DNA from: Kitasatospora mediocidica KCTC 9733
GTDB lineage: Bacteria; Actinomycetota; Actinomycetes; Streptomycetales; Streptomycetaceae
NCBI RefSeq assembly: GCF_000744225.1
Contig: NZ_JQLN01000007.1
Span: forward strand, 1,178,001 to 1,242,000
Length of the DNA: 64,000 nucleotides
Direction: 5' to 3'
A program made the position numbers and the translations under genes. Of the stretch, positions 16,773 to 26,692 are shown in pieces. How positions within the stretch are numbered: position 1 is the first letter of the stretch; the number at the start of each line of letters is the position of its first letter. The notes under the pieces were generated by a model. The model searched no databases. It saw only the letters and a list, made by a program, of their open reading frames with translations, and was not told the origin of the DNA.

Positions 16773-18049
16773 AGCATCCCCAGGGCAGCGAAGGGTTCGG
16801 TGATGACCCGTTCCAGCGCGGGCACCGCGGAGGAACGGACCAGGGTGCGCGCGCCGAAGACGGCGGGCACGATGTCCTCGACCACCGCGGCCCCGCGGTG
16901 GCTGCGCAGCGCGACCTCGGCCCGCAGGTCGTCCAGGTACTCCTCGGCGACCAGGATGCCGCCGGCCAGCACGATCCGGCTCGGGTTGAGCAGGTCGACG
17001 ATGGTGGCGACGGCCCGCCCGGCCCGCCGGGCGCGGCGGCGCAGCAGGTCCTGCGCCCGGACGTCACCGGTGCCGGAGCCGGCCGGGCGGGCGGCGGCCA
17101 CCAGACGTTCGAGGTCCAGGCCATAGCCCGCCGCGCCGTGCTCACCGCCGGGCGTGCCCTCTGCCGGGCCGAGCAGGCCGGCCGCGCGGGCCTGGGCCGT
17201 CAACGCGATGTCGCCCGCGGCGGCACTCAGGCAGCCGGCGCCGCAGCGCGGGCAGCGGACCTCGGGGTCGTCGGTGACGGGCAGGTGCTCGATGCCGCCG
17301 GCCGCCGCGCCCGGCCCGCGGTGCACGGTCCGGTCCACCACGATCGCCGCTCCCTGCACGTTGCCGATGAAGACCAGGGCGAAGTCGTCGACCTCGCGCC
17401 CGGCGCCGAACCAGAGTTCGGCCCGGGCGATGGCCCGGACGGTCTGCTCCAGCACCACCGGCCCCGGCAGCCGCCCGGCGAGCTGGTCGAGCAGCGGGAC
17501 GTCCCGCCAGCCCAGCGGGCCGTGCTCGACGACCCGACCACGCGCGCCGTCCACCCAGCCGCCGATGCTGACCCCGGTGCCGACCAGCCGGCGGTCGCCG
17601 AGGCGCTCGTCGAGCAGGCTCTGCACCCCGCGAACGGCCTGGTCGGCGATGGCGCGGGGGGAGGTGTCGGCCAGCTCGGCGTGCGCGAGTTCGCGCTCGA
17701 CGAGGACCCGGCCGTCCAGGCCGACCAGGCCGAAGGTGCTGCGCAGCACGCCGATGTGCAGGCCGAGCGCGGCGGTGCGGTCCGGGTCGACCCGCAGCGG
17801 CACCCGGGGACGGCCCTGGGTGGGCTCGACGGGTGCGAGCTGGCCGAGCAGCCCGACATCGATCAACGTGCTGGTGAGCTTGGTGACGCTCGGCGCCGAG
17901 AGGCCGGTGTGCCGGGCGATCTCGGCCCGCGAGACGGGGCCGTAGGCGAGTACCGCGCGCAGCACGGCGGAGGCGTTGCCCTGCCGCATGTATTCGGCGC
18001 GCTGACCTGGGGTGATCAGGCCCTGGGGCTGGTCGTTCCGGACGTCCAC
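16769..18049 (-). CDS. ROK-family sugar-responsive repressor
   Basis: 426 residues. The N-terminal winged helix (RAEIARHTGLSAPSVTKLTSTLID, about 40-65) is followed by a ROK kinase-like domain with GVSIGGWVDG and the Cys-rich zinc segment CPRCGAGCLSAAAG. Such proteins bind sugars or sugar phosphates and repress nearby catabolic genes. It heads the operon with the enolase-like enzyme and is divergent from an SDR gene. A palindrome of ROK type lies about 40 bases upstream. Confidence 0.92.
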   Translation of the reverse strand: MDVRNDQPQGLITPGQRAEYMRQGNASAVLRAVLAYGPVSRAEIARHTGLSAPSVTKLTSTLIDVGLLGQLAPVEPTQGRPRVPLRVDPDRTAALGLHIGVLRSTFGLVGLDGRVLVERELAHAELADTSPRAIADQAVRGVQSLLDERLGDRRLVGTGVSIGGWVDGARGRVVEHGPLGWRDVPLLDQLAGRLPGPVVLEQTVRAIARAELWFGAGREVDDFALVFIGNVQGAAIVVDRTVHRGPGAAAGGIEHLPVTDDPEVRCPRCGAGCLSAAAGDIALTAQARAAGLLGPAEGTPGGEHGAAGYGLDLERLVAAARPAGSGTGDVRAQDLLRRRARRAGRAVATIVDLLNPSRIVLAGGILVAEEYLDDLRAEVALRSHRGAAVVEDIVPAVFGARTLVRSSAVPALERVITEPFAALGML

Positions 18050-18090
18050 GATGGCTGCCTCCTCCCCCGCACTCTATCGCCGCCAAGTAG

Positions 18091-18107
18091 TTAGTTTCAG
18101 AAATTAA
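18091..18107. promoter_or_regulatory. ROK operator palindrome
   Basis: TTAGTTTC-A-GAAATTAA, an 8-base inverted repeat with one mismatch around a central base, in an A/T-rich patch of a GC-rich region. It lies between the divergent ROK and SDR genes, so one repressor could control both. Confidence 0.7.
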
Positions 18108-18267
18108 ATCATCCCCACGGCCTTGGCAAGCCCCCGGACCGGCCGAGTCCCCGTGGCACCCTCCAGCCCCGGCGGGCACCCGCCCGCACTCTTTGGGCCG
18201 TCCCACCAATGACGCGGGCGCCACCGTGGGCGATCATCGGAGGTCACCGCACCACAGGGAGCAGCCC

Positions 18268-19023
18268 ATGTCGCAGCAGATCGCCGTCGTCACCGGAGCC
18301 GGCACCGGCGTGGGCCGCGCCGTGGCACTCGAACTCGCCGCCGCCGGCTGGCAGCTGGCGCTGGCCGGACGGCGCGCCGAACCGCTGCACGAGACCGCCG
18401 CGCTGGCCGGCGCCTCCAGCACCGCTCCCGCCGCCGTGATCCCGACCGACGTCACCGACCCGGCCGCCGTGGACGCCCTCTTCGCCGAGGTCGCCGAGCG
18501 CTACGGGCGGATCGACCTGCTCTTCAACAACGCCGGCACCTTCGGCGCGCCCGTCCCGCTGGAGGAGCTCAGCTACCAGGACTGGCGGTCCGTGGTCGAC
18601 CTCAACCTGACCGGTGCCTTCCTCTGCGCGCAGGCCGCCTTCCGGCAGATGAAGGGCCAGCACCCGCAGGGCGGCCGGATCATCAACAACGGGTCGATCT
18701 CCGCCCAGGTGCCGCGCCCGCAGAGCATCGCCTACACCGCGACCAAGCACGCCGTCAGCGGCCTGACCAAGTCGCTCTCGCTGGACGGCCGCCCCTACCG
18801 GATCGCCTGCGGCCAGATCGACATCGGCAACGCCGCCACCGACATGACCGCCGCGATGAGCACGGGCGTGCGGCAGGCGGACGGCCGGATCGCCGTCGAG
18901 CCGACCATGGACGTCGCCGACGTGGCCCGCACGGTCCTGCACATGGCCGGGCTCCCGCTGGAGGCCAACATCCAGTCCGTCACCGTGCTGGCCACCACGA
19001 TGCCCTACGTCGGACGCGGCTGA
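18268..19023 (+). CDS. Short-chain dehydrogenase/reductase
   Basis: 251 residues from an ATG with AGGGAG upstream. It is a classical SDR: TGAGTGVG cofactor loop, NNAG, and catalytic Ser in NNGSIS with YTATK (YxxxK). The basic GRR after the second strand favours NADP(H). Its position opposite the ROK/enolase operon, with a shared operator, suggests oxidation or reduction of a sugar or sugar-acid intermediate in one small pathway; this is inference. Confidence 0.9.
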   Translation: MSQQIAVVTGAGTGVGRAVALELAAAGWQLALAGRRAEPLHETAALAGASSTAPAAVIPTDVTDPAAVDALFAEVAERYGRIDLLFNNAGTFGAPVPLEELSYQDWRSVVDLNLTGAFLCAQAAFRQMKGQHPQGGRIINNGSISAQVPRPQSIAYTATKHAVSGLTKSLSLDGRPYRIACGQIDIGNAATDMTAAMSTGVRQADGRIAVEPTMDVADVARTVLHMAGLPLEANIQSVTVLATTMPYVGRG

Positions 19024-19032
19024 GAACGCCGA

Positions 19033-19062
19033 CCGCCCCACCAGGCAACCCTGGTGGGGCGG
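19033..19062. terminator. Bidirectional hairpin terminator
   Basis: 13-base perfect arms (19033-19045, 19050-19062) with loop CAAC. It lies between the convergent SDR and amylase genes and can serve both. Confidence 0.8.
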
Positions 19063-19080
19063 CGCAGAGCTGATGAACCG

Positions 19081-20850
19081 TCAGGGACGCCAGGTGTCGT
19101 TCAGCGTCACCGTGCCACTCGCCGGGACGGTGGCGGTGCGGTTGGCGCCGGACTCCCAGGTCACCGCGCCGCTCGCGTCCTCGCGAATGTACTTGTACTG
19201 GAAGGACGTTCCGGCGGCGAGCGGGACGTTCAGCTTCCAGACCGGGTAGGACGCCGACGAGAGCAGCAGCGCCTGGCCGGTGTTCCACGCGCCGAGCGCC
19301 GCATTGTCGCCGACCACGTAGATGTTCTGGCCCGCGACGGTGGTCGCGTTCACCGCGAACGACGCCCCGCTGCTGACCGACCCGCCACCCGAACCCCCGC
19401 CCGGCGCACCGACGTAGAGCGCGATCGCGTCACCCGCGCCGACGGTGGCCGTGAAGGTGCCGTTGGCCGCCACCGTGTACGACGGGCCGGTGCAGCCACC
19501 CGAGGCCGGGTCACCGTGCTCGACGTCGCAGTAGCTGCCGGCCGGCAGCGAGGTCTGGAAGGTCTGGGTGACCGGACCGGACTCGTGGTTCAGCGCGACA
19601 TAGCCCTTGTTGCCGCGGCCGAACGCGATCGCGTTGTTGCCGTTGGACCACCAGTTGGTCACCGCGGTGCCCGTCACGGCGTTGCGGAACCCGACCATGT
19701 TGGCGACCTGCCGCCAGGCGTGCGTGCAGTTCCAGCCGTCCTGGTAGCAGGCGTTGACCGTGCCGCCGTTCGGCGGGCCGTCGTCGGTGTTGGTGAAGGA
19801 GTAGCCCGAGTAGATGTTCGGGGAGCCGTAGTTCTCGGCCAGCAGGAAGACGTTGGCCAGCGTGTAGGTGTTGCCGTAGGTGTAGTTGAGCGTGGAGCCG
19901 TTGCGCTCGGTGTCCCAGTTGTCGACGAAGGACCGCGCCTGGCTGCTCGGCAGGTAGCCCCAGGAGGCGCCCCAGGTGCTCAGGTTGGCGAGCTTGTCGC
20001 TGGTGAAGATCCGCTTGAGGTCGGTGCCGACCCGGAACTCGTCGACGTCGCCGTTGCCGGTGTACTCGGACGGCTGGATCGGCTCACCGGCGCCGTAGAT
20101 CACCTCCTGGACCCAGAAGGCGTTCGGGTTGCTGGTCTTGGCCTTGATGGCGGCCAGCTCGGAGGCAGCAATGTGCTTGGCCGCGTCGATCCGGAAGCCG
20201 TCGACGCCCATACCGGAGAGGTCGTTGAGGTAGTTGGCGATGGTCTGCTGGACGTAGCTGCTGCCGGTGTCCAGGTCCGCCAGGTTGACCAGCTCGCAGG
20301 TCTGGACGTTGGTGCGGTCCATGTAGTTGCTGATCGGCTGGCGGCAGCTGTGGAAGTCCTGGTCCTGGTACAGGCCGGGGTAGTTGTACTTGCTGTAGAC
20401 CGTCCCGCCGGTACCGGTGCCCGAGCCCGCCGTCATGTGGTTGATGACGGCGTCGGCGATCACCTTCACCCCGGCCGCGTGGCAGGTGTTGACCATGTTC
20501 TGGAACGAGGCCCGGTCGCCGAGCCGCCCGGCTATCTGGTAGCTGACGGGCTGGTAGGAGGTCCACCACTGGGGGCCCTGGATGTGCTCCTCGGCCGGCG
20601 AGACCTCGACGTAGCCGTAGCCCTTCGGGCCGAGCGTGCTGGTGCAGGCCTGGGCGACCGAGTCGAACTTCCACTCGAAGAGCGTGGCCGTGACGTCCTT
20701 GGTACCGGGCGGGGCAGCCTGCGCGGCCGGTGCGGCGGCGATGCCGGAGACCAGCGAGAACGCGAGGGCGGTCGAGGCGGTGAGTGCGCTGACGACTCTG
20801 CGGCCACGGCGGCCAGAGCCGCCCGGGCGCATCGGAACTGAGGTGACCAC
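19081..20850 (-). CDS. Secreted alpha-amylase with C-terminal CBM20
   Basis: 589 residues from the GTG at 20850, five bases after AGGAGAC. A Tat/Sec-like signal (RRGRR then a hydrophobic core) ends near AAPAAQA. The GH13 catalytic domain shows VIADAVINHMT, GFRIDAAKH (nucleophile Asp), FWVQEVIYG (acid Glu) and FVDNWDTERNG. Where many amylases have His in that fourth region there is Trp here. A Gly/Ser linker precedes a starch-binding CBM20 ending VTLNDTWRP. It cleaves internal alpha-1,4 bonds of starch outside the cell. The promoter carries malR-like sites. Confidence 0.95.
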   Translation of the reverse strand: MVTSVPMRPGGSGRRGRRVVSALTASTALAFSLVSGIAAAPAAQAAPPGTKDVTATLFEWKFDSVAQACTSTLGPKGYGYVEVSPAEEHIQGPQWWTSYQPVSYQIAGRLGDRASFQNMVNTCHAAGVKVIADAVINHMTAGSGTGTGGTVYSKYNYPGLYQDQDFHSCRQPISNYMDRTNVQTCELVNLADLDTGSSYVQQTIANYLNDLSGMGVDGFRIDAAKHIAASELAAIKAKTSNPNAFWVQEVIYGAGEPIQPSEYTGNGDVDEFRVGTDLKRIFTSDKLANLSTWGASWGYLPSSQARSFVDNWDTERNGSTLNYTYGNTYTLANVFLLAENYGSPNIYSGYSFTNTDDGPPNGGTVNACYQDGWNCTHAWRQVANMVGFRNAVTGTAVTNWWSNGNNAIAFGRGNKGYVALNHESGPVTQTFQTSLPAGSYCDVEHGDPASGGCTGPSYTVAANGTFTATVGAGDAIALYVGAPGGGSGGGSVSSGASFAVNATTVAGQNIYVVGDNAALGAWNTGQALLLSSASYPVWKLNVPLAAGTSFQYKYIREDASGAVTWESGANRTATVPASGTVTLNDTWRP

Positions 20851-20906
20851 GTTGTCTCCTGGGGGTGGCTGAGGTGGGGCAGCCGGATACGGTGGGTAAC
20901 ACATCC

Positions 20907-20941
20907 CTGAAAGCTTTCTGAAACTTGCAGGAAACTTTCAG
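20907..20941 (-). promoter_or_regulatory. MalR-type operator of the alpha-amylase
   Basis: CTGAAAG at 20907 and CTTTCAG at 20935 form outer inverted arms. Between them are two direct GAAACTT units flanking GCAG, including CTTGCAG. LacI-family MalR/Reg1 sites upstream of Streptomyces amylase genes have this look. A related palindrome precedes the amylase-pullulanase gene. Confidence 0.6.
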
Positions 20942-21084
20942 CGCTGAACCTAGAGCGACCTCAAGATCGCGTCAAGACTCCCGAAGGCAACGGTTTGGCA
21001 GCGCCCGACCCCGGTGTCGGAGCGCCCGCGCCAGGGCATGCCGAACCGCCCGAGCACCTCGCTCGGGCGGTTCGGCGGGCGTCC

Positions 21085-24000
21085 CTACTTCTGCACGAAC
21101 ACCGCCACCGTCCGCGCCGGCACGGTGAACGTCCCTGTCGCCGGGTCGAAGGCGGACTGCTTGACCACCGGGTCGGAGCCTGCCGCCTGCGCCGGGTGCA
21201 GCGCCTCGGCGGAGCCCTTCAGCGCGGCCACCGTCTGCGTCTGCGCCGTCGGCGTGGCGTTGAAGACGACGGTGATGCCCTTCTCCGCTCCCGCCAGGCC
21301 GGTGCCGTCCAGGTGCATGGTGATCACGCCGGGGGTCTCCCCTGGCGTGCCCGACAGCGGGTAGGAGAGCCGCTGCTGCACCTGGGCCGCCGTGGCGAGC
21401 GAGAAGAGCGGCGAGGACTGCTTGATCGCCAGGAACGCCTGGTACTGCGCGCTCGCGCCGGTGATCTGCGCGCAGCCGACCGTCAGCCGCGGGTCGGCCA
21501 GCAGCGCGCCCGCCGTCGGCCACATCGACTGGTTGTCGGCCGCCATCGGCAGTCCGTGCCCCCAGCCGTTGCCGTCGGCGCACTGCCAGTGGATCGCGTT
21601 GAACCAGTCGCCCGAATCGAAGGAGTTGCTGTCCAGCGACTTGGACCGCAGCAGGTCGCTGCCGGCCTGGGCGAACCCGGGACCCTCGGTGAGTGCGGTC
21701 AGCGAAAGCCCGAGCGCCTGCATCCGGGCCCGGTCGGCCGGCGAGGTGCCGGTCGGCAGCTTGTAGGCCAGCGCGTCGAACAGGTCGGTGTTGTCGTGCG
21801 CGTCGACGTACTCGACGGCGTCCCCTGGGTTGGCCGCGTAACCGGTGGGCGAGCCGCCGTAGTCGACTCCCGCGCCGGTGACGGGCTTTCCGGAGCTGTC
21901 GGTGAACGCGTAGCCGGCCAGGTCACCGGTCAGTCCGACCTTGATCTCGTCCATCTGGTGCAGCAGCGCGGCCTTCTGCTGGTCGGGCGTCCCGTTCGCG
22001 GCCGAGCCGTTGGGGTCGGTGAACAGGCCGGAGGCGAAGCCCTGTTGCGGCGCGGAGGAGAGCATGAAGTTCCCGCCGCGCCCGGCGTCGCGGATCCGGT
22101 CGTTGAAGGTGGCGATGCCGGTGCCGGCCATGTTCTGCTGGGTGGCCTGCTCGAAGCGCGCGTTGTTCGCCACCACGCCGAAGTTCCAGCCCTCGCCGTA
22201 GAGGAAGAGCGACGAGCCGTCGACCCCGTCCCGCTGCGGTGTCAACGTCCGCAGCGCGGACTGCACGTCGAGCATGGTCGACTTCGGGTCCAGGCCCATC
22301 AGGTCGAACCGGAACCCGTCCACCTTGTACTGCCTGGCCCAGGTGACCACGGAGTCGACGACCAGCTTGTCCATCATCGCGTGCTCCGGCGCGGTGTCCG
22401 CGCAGCAGCTGTCGGTGGTGACCGCGCCGGTGTCGCTGAGCCGCTGGTAGTAGCCGGGGACGATCCGGTCGAGCACCGAGCGCGGATCCTGCCCGGCCGC
22501 CGCCGTGTGGTTGTAGACCACGTCGAGCACCACCCGCAGCCCGACCTGGTGCATCGCCTGCACCATCTGACGGAACTGCACGGTCCGCCCGAGCCCGCTC
22601 GGGTCGGTGGCGTAGGCGCCCTCCGGCACCGTGTAGTGCACCGGGTCGTAGCCCCAGTTGTACGCGTCGTCGGCCTGCACGGCCGCCACACAGGCCTGCT
22701 GCTTGTCGCTGTCGGCCGCCAGCGCGGCCAGGTCACAGGCGGGCAGCTTCTGCTCGGAGGCGGGCGGGATCGAGGAGTTGTCGAAGGTGGGCAGCAGGTG
22801 GACGGTGGTGACGCCCGCCTTGGCGAGGTCGCGCAGGTGCTGCATACCGGCCGACTGCGACTGGGTGAAGGCCAGATAGGTGCCGCGCTCGGCGGCCGGC
22901 ACGGTGCTGTCCGCCGCCGAGAAGTCGCGCACGTGCAGCTCCTGGATCTGCTGCTTGCCCGCCGGGATCGGCGCCGGGCTCCGACTGCCGTCCCAGCCCG
23001 CCGGCTTGGCCGCGGGGGCCGCCAGGTCGGCGACCAGGCTGCGCTGCGAGTCGGTGGAGAGCGCGACCGAGTACGGGTCGGTCACCAGGTTGACGACCTC
23101 CCGCTGGACGCTCGGCGCCCACACCTTCACCTGGAACAGGTAGTACCGGCCGTCCAGTTGGTCCCGGCCCGCGGTCAGCGACCAGATGCCGGTGGCGTCG
23201 TCGCGGTGCAGCGGGACGGTCCGGGGTGTCCCGCCCGTGGGGCCGTCGAAGAGCTGGACGGACACGTCGGCGGCGGTGGGCGCCCAGAGCGACAGGGTGA
23301 CCTTGCGGTCCCACGGCCACCAGCTCGCACCGCCGCTGTACACCGGTCCGAGCGCCGCCTTCGCCGCCCCGCCCGCGTACAACGCGTCCAGGACGCCCGG
23401 GATCTGCACCCCGGTGGCGGCCAGCACGGCGCCGTTCGGCAGGTGTTCGGTGAAGGCCAGCTGGCTGCGCAGCGCCTTGGCCACCCGCCCGGTGTCCCTC
23501 GGGTCGACGCGGAAGGCGCGGTAACCGGCGAGGTTCGGGTACTTCTTCTTCTGCGCGTCCGTCAGGCCGCCCGCCACCGGGTCGAGCCGCAGCCAGTAAC
23601 CCTGCTTGCTCAGCACCCCCTTGTCGACGGTGATGCCACCCGCCGGGTCGTAGACGAGCTGGGCGCTGGTGCCGCCGTTCAACTCCCCGTCGCCCGCGCC
23701 GTAGCCGGCCGGGACCACCACCGTGTTCGCGTCGATCCACTGCGCCTTGGACGTGCCCAGGTCGAGCTGCGCGCCGGTGGTCGCCACCTGCGGCAGCAGG
23801 TAGCCCGGCTGGCCGCCGAGCACCCAGACCTCGTGGCCGAAGGTGGCCAGGTCCAGCGACTGGTCGGCGCTCTGGTCCTTGGTGTCGCCGTTGTGCAGGA
23901 TGTAGCTGAGGCTGGTCGCACCGGCCGCGAGCGGGACCTCGAAGACGTCCCCGAAGCTGTCCTGGCGGGCCGGCTGCAGCGGGCTGGTCCAGTCGGTCGG

Positions 24001-26631
24001 CGTGGCCGCGCCGGTCCAGTCGTGCAACCCCCAGCCGGCGTACGCGCCGTCGGCCCGGTGGTAGTGGATCACCGCCATCCCGGCCGGCACCGTGGAGGCC
24101 GGGCCCGGATCCTGGGTGTAGACGGTCGGATCGCCGTCCTTGAGCCAGACCTCGCCGGTCGAGCCGACGTCGATGTGCCGGTCGGCCGAACCGTCCTTGG
24201 TGCCGTTGTTCTCGACGATGAACCCGACGTCCGAGGCCGCGCTGTTCAACTTGACGTACGCGAAGGCGCCGTACGCGTCACGCCCGGTGAACGGGTGCCC
24301 GGCGGGCCAGCTGGTGCCCTCGCCGTCGGCGATGTCACCCCAGGCGTAGAGGTTCCAGCCGTCGTAGTCGCCGTCCTTGCGCTGGTAGTGGACGACGGCG
24401 TACGGGTGCGCGGTGGCGGTCGGCGGCGGCTGCGGGGCGGGGGTGCCGCTGGTGAAGCTGCCGGTGGTGGAGCGCAGGTGGCCGCTGGAGTCCTGGACGA
24501 CCGCCTTGTAGTGCACGACCGTGCCGGGGGCGACGCCGCTCAGGTCCTGCGTCACCTTGTCCACGCCGGTGTCGGAGCCGCCCAGGGTCTGCCAGGGGCC
24601 GTTGCCGACCTCCGCGGCGAAGGTGACGCGGTGGAAGTCGGACCCGTCGACGTTCGCGCCCACGGTCACCGTGCCGGTGGAGCCGGCGGCAGGCGCGCTC
24701 AGCGTGATGGCGGGCGCGGAGGCTGACGGGGCGAGCCGACCGGCCGCCTTGTAGACCACCGAGGAGAGCGCCGGAACGGTCACCGTCACCTTGCGGTCGG
24801 CGCCGCTGGTGAGCCGCTGCCCCCCGCTCGGGTAGAGCTGGTCGAAGCCCATCGCGGCCGAGTAGGTGTCCAGCGTGACGGTCTTCGGCTCGGTCGCGTT
24901 GTTGACCGCGACCAGGTACTCCACCTGCTGCTTGGCGTCGATCCGGGAGAACGCGTAGACGCCCGGCCCGTCGGCGGCGTACCGCTGGACCTGCGCGCCG
25001 TCCGCCAGCGCGGGGTTCGCCCGGCGCAGTGCGGCGAGGTCGGCGATGCCCTGGTAGAGCGGGCCGCTCTGGCCGTAGCGGTCGGCCGGGCCCGGGGTCC
25101 CGCCGATCACCGCGTCGCTGTTGTAGGAGGCGACCTTCGAGGCGAACATGTCCTGCCGCGCGTCCTTGTCCCCGCCCGGACCGGTGAAGCCCTGCTCGTC
25201 GCCGTAGTAGACGACGGGCTGGCCGCGGGTCAGGAACTGCAGCTGGTCGGAGAGCTCGTCCTTGGCGAGCAGCGTGGCCGGGTCCGCGCCCGGGTTGTCG
25301 GCCTGCAGGAAGCCGCCGATCCGGCCCATGTCGTGGTTGCCGGTGAAGGTCGGCAGCTCGTAGGCGTTGGCGTCGGCCGTGGTGTACCGGTAGTCCTGCG
25401 CGTACAGCGCGGCCAGCGCCTGGGCGGAGCCGCCCTGCGAGACGTAGCGCCGGGCGGCGTCCTGGAACGGGAAGTCCAGGGTGGCCTGCAGCTTGCCCTT
25501 CGTCACGTACGGGGAGGTGACCGCCGGGTCGGCGTCGTAGACCTCGCCGAACATGAAGAAGTTCTTGTTGCCCTGCTTGGCGGCGTAGGCCTTGAGCGCG
25601 GGCGCCCACTGCTGCCAGAAGGCCATGTTCACGTTCTTGACGGTGTCGATCCGGAAGCCGTCGACGCCGGTCTGCTTGACCCAGTCCTGGTAGATCTTCT
25701 CGAAGCCCTGGACGACCTTGGGGTTCTGGGTGTCCAGGTCGTCCAGCCCGGAGAAGTCGCCCTCGGTGCCGGACTCGCCGGCGAAGGTCGAGTCGCCGCG
25801 GTTGTGGTAGAGCGACGGGTCGTTCAGCCAGGCCGGCGTCTTGGCCTTGGGGTCGGTGACGACCGGGGTGTACGGGAACGAGTTCGCGGTCAGCTTCGGG
25901 TAGGCGGTGCTCCCGGTGGCCGCGTCGGCGTCGGCGACCGCCGTCTCGTCGACCGGCGCGCCGTCCTGGTCGAGGGTGGGGTAGGCGCCCGTCGAGCGGT
26001 AGGCGCTGCCCGGCTCGGTGTGGTCGATGACGTCGGCGGTGTGGTTGGTGATGACGTCGAAGAAGACCTTGATGCCTCGGGCGTGCGCCTTCGCTATCAG
26101 CTCCTTGAGCTGCGCGTTGGTGCCGAAGTGCGGGTCGACCTGGGTGAAGTCGGTGATCCAGTAGCCGTGGTAGCCGGCCGAGGCGGCGTCCCCGGTGCCC
26201 TGGACCGGCTTGTTCTTGAAGATCGGCGCCATCCAGATCGCGGTGGTGCCGAGGTTCTGGATGTAGTCGAGCTTGTCGATCACGCCCTGGAGATCGCCAC
26301 CGTGGTAGAAGCCCTTGTCGGTGGGGTCGAGGCCGTTGTCCATCCGGCTGCCGGTGATGCCACCGGTGTCGTTGCCGGTGTCGCCGTTGGCGAAGCGGTC
26401 CGGCAGGACGAAGTAGTACTGCTCACGGGTCAGGTCGTGCCGGTCGGCCGCGGCGGCCAGCCGCTGGTCCGAGGGCGGCGGCGGCGCGGCGGCGGCCGTG
26501 GCGAGCGGGGCCGCACCGAGCGTGGCGGCCGTCAGCACGACGGCCAGCAGCACCCCGCTCGGTGGTCGGCTCCGGCCGGATCTCGTTCGGGCGGTCGTGC
26601 TCCGGGCAGGGCGGAGCTGAACAGCGGCCAC
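21085..26631 (-). CDS. Giant secreted alpha-amylase/pullulanase fusion
   Basis: 1848 residues from the GTG at 26631, preceded by AAGGGAGCC. An Arg-rich N-terminus and hydrophobic core form a signal peptide ending about ATAAAA. The first GH13 module (about 45-640) has VITNHTAD, GFRIDTVKN, GEVYD and TGNHDMGR. The middle holds starch-binding modules typical of pullulanases. The second module has the pullulanase signature YNWGYDPVHY near residue 1325, then VVYNHT, GFRFDLMG, YGEGWNF and DAHDNTDLFD. One polypeptide can therefore cut both alpha-1,4 and alpha-1,6 bonds. It works outside the cell with the adjacent amylase. Confidence 0.93.
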   Translation of the reverse strand: MAAVQLRPARSTTARTRSGRSRPPSGVLLAVVLTAATLGAAPLATAAAAPPPPSDQRLAAAADRHDLTREQYYFVLPDRFANGDTGNDTGGITGSRMDNGLDPTDKGFYHGGDLQGVIDKLDYIQNLGTTAIWMAPIFKNKPVQGTGDAASAGYHGYWITDFTQVDPHFGTNAQLKELIAKAHARGIKVFFDVITNHTADVIDHTEPGSAYRSTGAYPTLDQDGAPVDETAVADADAATGSTAYPKLTANSFPYTPVVTDPKAKTPAWLNDPSLYHNRGDSTFAGESGTEGDFSGLDDLDTQNPKVVQGFEKIYQDWVKQTGVDGFRIDTVKNVNMAFWQQWAPALKAYAAKQGNKNFFMFGEVYDADPAVTSPYVTKGKLQATLDFPFQDAARRYVSQGGSAQALAALYAQDYRYTTADANAYELPTFTGNHDMGRIGGFLQADNPGADPATLLAKDELSDQLQFLTRGQPVVYYGDEQGFTGPGGDKDARQDMFASKVASYNSDAVIGGTPGPADRYGQSGPLYQGIADLAALRRANPALADGAQVQRYAADGPGVYAFSRIDAKQQVEYLVAVNNATEPKTVTLDTYSAAMGFDQLYPSGGQRLTSGADRKVTVTVPALSSVVYKAAGRLAPSASAPAITLSAPAAGSTGTVTVGANVDGSDFHRVTFAAEVGNGPWQTLGGSDTGVDKVTQDLSGVAPGTVVHYKAVVQDSSGHLRSTTGSFTSGTPAPQPPPTATAHPYAVVHYQRKDGDYDGWNLYAWGDIADGEGTSWPAGHPFTGRDAYGAFAYVKLNSAASDVGFIVENNGTKDGSADRHIDVGSTGEVWLKDGDPTVYTQDPGPASTVPAGMAVIHYHRADGAYAGWGLHDWTGAATPTDWTSPLQPARQDSFGDVFEVPLAAGATSLSYILHNGDTKDQSADQSLDLATFGHEVWVLGGQPGYLLPQVATTGAQLDLGTSKAQWIDANTVVVPAGYGAGDGELNGGTSAQLVYDPAGGITVDKGVLSKQGYWLRLDPVAGGLTDAQKKKYPNLAGYRAFRVDPRDTGRVAKALRSQLAFTEHLPNGAVLAATGVQIPGVLDALYAGGAAKAALGPVYSGGASWWPWDRKVTLSLWAPTAADVSVQLFDGPTGGTPRTVPLHRDDATGIWSLTAGRDQLDGRYYLFQVKVWAPSVQREVVNLVTDPYSVALSTDSQRSLVADLAAPAAKPAGWDGSRSPAPIPAGKQQIQELHVRDFSAADSTVPAAERGTYLAFTQSQSAGMQHLRDLAKAGVTTVHLLPTFDNSSIPPASEQKLPACDLAALAADSDKQQACVAAVQADDAYNWGYDPVHYTVPEGAYATDPSGLGRTVQFRQMVQAMHQVGLRVVLDVVYNHTAAAGQDPRSVLDRIVPGYYQRLSDTGAVTTDSCCADTAPEHAMMDKLVVDSVVTWARQYKVDGFRFDLMGLDPKSTMLDVQSALRTLTPQRDGVDGSSLFLYGEGWNFGVVANNARFEQATQQNMAGTGIATFNDRIRDAGRGGNFMLSSAPQQGFASGLFTDPNGSAANGTPDQQKAALLHQMDEIKVGLTGDLAGYAFTDSSGKPVTGAGVDYGGSPTGYAANPGDAVEYVDAHDNTDLFDALAYKLPTGTSPADRARMQALGLSLTALTEGPGFAQAGSDLLRSKSLDSNSFDSGDWFNAIHWQCADGNGWGHGLPMAADNQSMWPTAGALLADPRLTVGCAQITGASAQYQAFLAIKQSSPLFSLATAAQVQQRLSYPLSGTPGETPGVITMHLDGTGLAGAEKGITVVFNATPTAQTQTVAALKGSAEALHPAQAAGSDPVVKQSAFDPATGTFTVPARTVAVFVQK

Positions 26632-26692
26632 AGCGGGCTCCCTTGGGCGGGACGTCGTCGTCGAGTGGCTGGACGCTAGCGGCTGCAATATG

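Noticed and set aside
20995..24726. A 1243-codon frame opposite the pullulanase gene
   Set aside because: It is antisense to a well-supported gene, has shadow composition and shows no domain.
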